A stretch of DNA of 64,000 bases from Prorocentrum cordatum (taxonomy: Eukaryota > Sar > Dinophyceae > Prorocentrales > Prorocentraceae). The stretch spans positions 393,818-457,817 of the forward strand of contig CAUYUJ010012169.1 of NCBI GenBank assembly GCA_963575745.1, in the 5' to 3' direction. Both the position numbers and the translations under genes were made by a program. The notes beneath the pieces were generated by a model. That model was not told the DNA's origin and did not search any database. It was given only the letters and a program-made list of their open reading frames with translations. This document shows positions 60,909 through 64,000 of this stretch, one piece after another. Positions within the stretch are counted from its first letter, which is position 1; each line of letters opens with the position of its first letter.

Positions 60909-62140
60909 TGCAGTATTTCCGCTGCCCCACGGTCATGGGACCTGGAAAAGCAGCGCAATGGGGCGCACACCCGAACTTTGATCACCACACGAGCGACTTG
61001 ATCACTATCATGCAGAACCGTGGTATCACTGTTCTTCCATCCGACCATTGGGTGGATACGTACGACAGGGTTACCCCACAGGCTTGGCACGCCAAACAGA
61101 ACAACCATAACATGGCAATGTTTACAACGCAATTCTGCGACGCAGTATGCTATCGCAATTTTTGCGCCTTGATACAGTCTCTTCCTTCTCAGCCATATCC
61201 ATTCAGGCCGCCATTGCTGACTTCTGTCACGGACAACCAGGCCTACACGCAGGCCAAAGAAATCATGGCAGCCCTCGACTTCAGAGAAAAGTTGACAAAC
61301 GAATGGAAAAGAGACCTCAGCCTCACAACATTGATGACACAGACGGCAAACGAGATGGCTCATTGTGCGTGGATGGCGTCATGTGCCGAGGGCACATTGC
61401 CGGCATCACTGCCTGCCGAGACGGGCGACACGACTGAGCCGATTCCTGGAAGGTCTACACGTACGCCAGCAACGGACCCTAGCGATCCTGACCAAACTCT
61501 TCCTGATAATGATCCATGGGTTATGGCATACAACGACTTATTCCAGTACCTTATGCTGTTGATCAAAGAATACCCTGGGGCTTGGGCATCTTGGCATTCT
61601 CTTGAGAAAGATGAACTTCTCGAACCCAAGATCGTCAAAACTGTTGAAGATGCACATGCAGTTACTTGGGTTGTATTCGAGCAATTCTTACATCAGATCA
61701 AAGACTTGGATGGAGACGATAATGCGACCAAATCAAGACTCATTGCGGAAGAAAACAGATTGTCTTCTCACCGCATCGGCCCAGCTGCCGAGAACGAGAA
61801 GAACATCGAGGCATGCAAAACATTCTTCAAACAGAATGCACTGGATCGAGTTGCTTTGGGTCATGACCCTAATGTTCCTACATCCGTATGGAGGGCAGCT
61901 GATGACACAGCACAGCCAGCCCCACCAGGCCCATTGCCTGATCCACTGCAACCTGGACCGCAATCGATAAAAGCGTCGCAACCATCGACTCCAGAACCCA
62001 AAGCAGAACAACAACCAGCAGATCAGCTCCCAAAAGCTGAGGCGGCACCGATCCCTGACGACGGCGCCGACCTTGAGGCAATGGAGCTGGAGGCAACTCC
62101 TGCCGAGGAGGAGCCTTCTCCACATGAGATGAATATATAG
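60782..62140 (+). CDS. C-terminal extension, part 2: unknown, faint SGNH-hydrolase resemblance
   Basis: 452 codons in the -1 frame relative to part 1. The likely junction lies between the end of good sequence in part 1 (VVWSANDIACANPG, about 60726-60767) and NVHELQKMECEGGVP here (from about 60818), so one base is missing in between. MVVWSANDI, GITVLPSDHWVDTYDRVT and QAWH together recall the spacing of GDSL/SGNH hydrolase blocks III and V, but the nucleophile block is not identified, so this is only a suggestion. After TDNQAYTQAKEIMAAL the protein becomes helical, then Pro/Gln/Glu-rich (about 61905-62137), and stops at TAG 62138. Confidence 0.55.
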   Translation: MRRHHSRAPTNVHELQKMECEGGVPTLMPVHVLVDVSRFVDVMQYFRCPTVMGPGKAAQWGAHPNFDHHTSDLITIMQNRGITVLPSDHWVDTYDRVTPQAWHAKQNNHNMAMFTTQFCDAVCYRNFCALIQSLPSQPYPFRPPLLTSVTDNQAYTQAKEIMAALDFREKLTNEWKRDLSLTTLMTQTANEMAHCAWMASCAEGTLPASLPAETGDTTEPIPGRSTRTPATDPSDPDQTLPDNDPWVMAYNDLFQYLMLLIKEYPGAWASWHSLEKDELLEPKIVKTVEDAHAVTWVVFEQFLHQIKDLDGDDNATKSRLIAEENRLSSHRIGPAAENEKNIEACKTFFKQNALDRVALGHDPNVPTSVWRAADDTAQPAPPGPLPDPLQPGPQSIKASQPSTPEPKAEQQPADQLPKAEAAPIPDDGADLEAMELEATPAEEEPSPHEMNI

Positions 62141-62167
62141 TCATGGCAGGACAGCTGTGAGCGTTCC

Positions 62168-64000
62168 ATGCACGAGGATACCAGCAAGATCGGGATCTTC
62201 GACAACTCATGCACTATTCGCGAATGGAAGCTACAAGCAGGCGTCAAAGATGACCATCCATACATGTGCCCAATGTTGCGGGGCACGAAAGCGACCAATG
62301 GATTCGCCTGCATCGAAGACCAAGAGTGGTACGAGCAGCTACTGCATGATGATAGTGTGATATCTCATGCGCCTGACATCGCACAATCTGGTTGTTTCCC
62401 AGAGTGGAAATGGATATCATTGCCACATTACGACGATGTACGTTATGGTCCTGAGCTAATTGATGAAGAATGGCTGGGAACAAACAAATACATGAGCAAA
62501 GACATCACAACTATGTTACGCCACGAGATTCACTACAAAAAGTTTTGGATCAACCAATTTCATGACAGACGTATTAATATCTGGGACAAAACAACAAAGA
62601 ATGATTGGAAGATTCCAAGCAATTGGAAATCATTTAAAGAAATGGTCGAATGGAAATTCCGACATCGCAAAGAAAGACACAATGGACCATCCATGGAAGC
62701 GGCAGTGGCACATTTCAAGAAAGACGGTGAAAATGATGGATACACCGATTGGAACGACTACTATCCGATATTCATTATTCGTGCGTTCCAGAAGCATATT
62801 GACCCGCAGAAAAACAGAATCGAGATATACGCCAAGCCGATTCCTGACGGAGGTGACCCCAGCACTTTTGACTGGAACAGCGTTATTGCTATTCGGTGCG
62901 TTGGTGGTCACAGTTGTGTCAACCCATCTTCAAAGCCATGGAATATGGGATGGGAGAGCTTACAGTGGACAGATATCAAGTATCTCCATCATGGCACAGC
63001 ATCCCGTGCCTGGAAGAACATATTGAAGACAGGGATCATACCTGGATATGTTGAACCACATTCTCAGAGAGACAGAAATTACAAACCATCGCAGCGGTCT
63101 GAGGCATTCTTCAGTTCTAGCACATATTTGAACAATGTTCAAAAGAACCCACATACTTCAGTGGAATCGTACAAGTTCAACAGCTACAAGAACGAAGTCG
63201 AGCTGGTGATCAACATGGAAATCGCCACAAAAGCAGGTTGCAGATTTTGGTTGGGTGCTCAGGGCGCTATCATGACTGAGGACGTGGTACCAGCTGCGGC
63301 AATCATTGCAATTCGCCGCCTCAAACCACACCACATGCATGGCCAGCAGCTGCGGCCAGACGGCGACCCATGGGACTACCCGCCATTGGCAGCCAGAGAG
63401 CCATTGAGCAAGTACGAGATTTGCGCCTGCCTCCCTGGAGAACTTATTGACGACCCACCTGGATTGGCACCTATCGACCCCGACCAAGACATGGAGCCTC
63501 CAAGGACGACGCCAGCGTCAGCACCCTCGGCCAGGCCGGGGGAAACCCCTGCTGGCCGTACATCCGCAGAGGACGCCTTGGACGAGCAAATAGTACGTGC
63601 TATGATCCAGGAGACCAATCACAAAGCAGATGATAAAGAATGGTTGATTGCATTATCACATTGTCGTGAAGCTCTTCGACCAATCACAGCAAAGATCATG
63701 CAAAAAGATTGGGATCGTCGTCCTGCATTTAACGATGTTCGAATGGGCGGCTTCATTGTCATTAAGAATTGGGGTTCTACCAAATGCTTCCACTACGACA
63801 ACCATTGGCCCAAAGGCAATCACAATACCCAGATTGCCTTGTCCAAGGGACACATATATGGTCCAATCATCCATTTCGGCATCTTCGACAAGTTCTTTGC
63901 GGTACAAGTACCTATTCTCAACTACGGTTTACGATGGGTAAATATCTGGTATAATGGCAAAAGCATGCCCCTCAAGGGCGTCGTATTTGCATTACCGATT
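62168..64000 (+). CDS. C-terminal extension, part 3: KptA/Tpt1-like RNA 2'-phosphotransferase region, runs off the window
   Basis: Same frame as part 2. The 27 bases between the TAG at 62138 and this ATG are also open, so the two may have been one protein. At least 611 codons, no stop before 64000. Residues 240-330 show the KptA/Tpt1 order: AIRCVGGHSC (R243, H248, matching IRA.QGHS), YLHHGTASRAWKNILKTGII (HGT at 275-277, then I..G), then ELVINMEIATKAGCRFWLGA and QGAIMTEDVVP (matching id...a...G..F..s.nGv.lt). In Tpt1 these residues bind NAD+ and the RNA 2'-phosphate, giving ADP-ribose 1'',2''-cyclic phosphate. The N-terminal LRH motif is not seen, and the last conserved Arg appears to be Lys (NSYKNEVEL), so activity is uncertain. 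The region after 330 is unknown, ending in ICAC, a Pro-rich linker and a Trp/His-rich part. A related ADP-ribosyltransferase fold is the main alternative. Confidence 0.6.
   Translation, partial: MHEDTSKIGIFDNSCTIREWKLQAGVKDDHPYMCPMLRGTKATNGFACIEDQEWYEQLLHDDSVISHAPDIAQSGCFPEWKWISLPHYDDVRYGPELIDEEWLGTNKYMSKDITTMLRHEIHYKKFWINQFHDRRINIWDKTTKNDWKIPSNWKSFKEMVEWKFRHRKERHNGPSMEAAVAHFKKDGENDGYTDWNDYYPIFIIRAFQKHIDPQKNRIEIYAKPIPDGGDPSTFDWNSVIAIRCVGGHSCVNPSSKPWNMGWESLQWTDIKYLHHGTASRAWKNILKTGIIPGYVEPHSQRDRNYKPSQRSEAFFSSSTYLNNVQKNPHTSVESYKFNSYKNEVELVINMEIATKAGCRFWLGAQGAIMTEDVVPAAAIIAIRRLKPHHMHGQQLRPDGDPWDYPPLAAREPLSKYEICACLPGELIDDPPGLAPIDPDQDMEPPRTTPASAPSARPGETPAGRTSAEDALDEQIVRAMIQETNHKADDKEWLIALSHCREALRPITAKIMQKDWDRRPAFNDVRMGGFIVIKNWGSTKCFHYDNHWPKGNHNTQIALSKGHIYGPIIHFGIFDKFFAVQVPILNYGLRWVNIWYNGKSMPLKGVVFALPI

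Larger units (their letters stand above)
52457..64000 (+). mobile_element. Ty1/copia-order retrotransposon with a long C-terminal extension, both ends outside the view
   Basis: The domain order is zinc-finger nucleocapsid, aspartic protease, integrase, reverse transcriptase, RNase H, which is the copia order (integrase before reverse transcriptase). Coding then continues through a Cys/His module, about 1,200 residues of unknown function and a KptA/Tpt1-like region to the window end. The whole block has one strand, balanced base composition and long open frames, unlike the GC-rich left part. The frame is interrupted at about 55300 (one base short), 56372-56377 (one A too many), 57632 (TGA), 58569-58574 (one A too many), about 60780-60905 (one base short) and 62138 (TAG). 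No LTR is visible; the 5' end is in the gap and the 3' end lies beyond 64000. Whether the part after RNase H belongs to the same element is inference from continuity. Confidence 0.8.

Noticed and set aside
62562-63026. 154-codon open frame in another frame
   Set aside because: It is a shadow of the KptA-like frame, which is open on the same strand through the whole region.

Overview
This window looks like nuclear DNA of a dinoflagellate. Three kinds of evidence support this: relic spliced-leader sequences (matches to the 22-nt dinoflagellate leader at 14366-14402 and 31730-31751, and a worn candidate at 46390-46411), several decayed LINE-type retroelements, and a GC-rich background crowded with GGA/TCC and ATG microsatellites, satellite-like arrays and short hairpin elements. 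The genus cannot be fixed from sequence alone; a GC-rich lineage such as Prorocentrum would fit. I see no intact single-copy host gene. Almost every long open frame left of 52.3 kb is either a translated microsatellite or a piece of a broken retroelement.

Layout, left part. 0.2-1.4 kb holds a worn ~100-bp tandem array, followed to 2.5 kb by short duplications and microsatellites. 3.6-6.5 kb holds a hairpin element (MITE-1), a 43-bp tandem array, a long palindrome and facing GGA/TCC tracts. 6.95-10.5 kb is LINE copy A (endonuclease and reverse transcriptase in several frames). 14.37-19.93 kb is LINE copy B, essentially full length, with a double spliced-leader relic at its 5' end. 20.7-22.1 kb is a 63-bp tandem array.

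Layout, middle part. 22.8-31.4 kb is microsatellites, MITE-type elements and dispersed repeats. 31.73-34.5 kb is LINE copy C (spliced-leader relic, ORF1, endonuclease). 35.5-37.2 kb is an unidentified coding-like segment. 38.3-40.2 kb is LINE copy D (reverse transcriptase), and 46.4-50.1 kb is LINE copy E.

Right part. A run of exactly 100 Ns (52357-52456) separates this GC-rich half from a visibly less GC-rich stretch that is coding on the + strand to the window end. It begins with a Ty1/copia-order retrotransposon: tandem CCCH zinc fingers, aspartic protease, integrase, reverse transcriptase, RNase H. The coding does not stop after RNase H. It continues for at least another 5.4 kb through a Cys/His-rich module, about 1,200 residues of unknown function, and a region with the motifs of an RNA 2'-phosphotransferase (KptA/Tpt1) or related ADP-ribosyl-transfer fold. 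The reading frame is broken by four single-base shifts and two in-frame stops. Two of the four shifts fall exactly on the only two A6 runs in the right-hand block, so they may be homopolymer errors, mutations or slippage sites. This extended copia element is the most unusual content of the window. The recurrent spliced-leader relics at LINE 5' ends are the second most interesting point.
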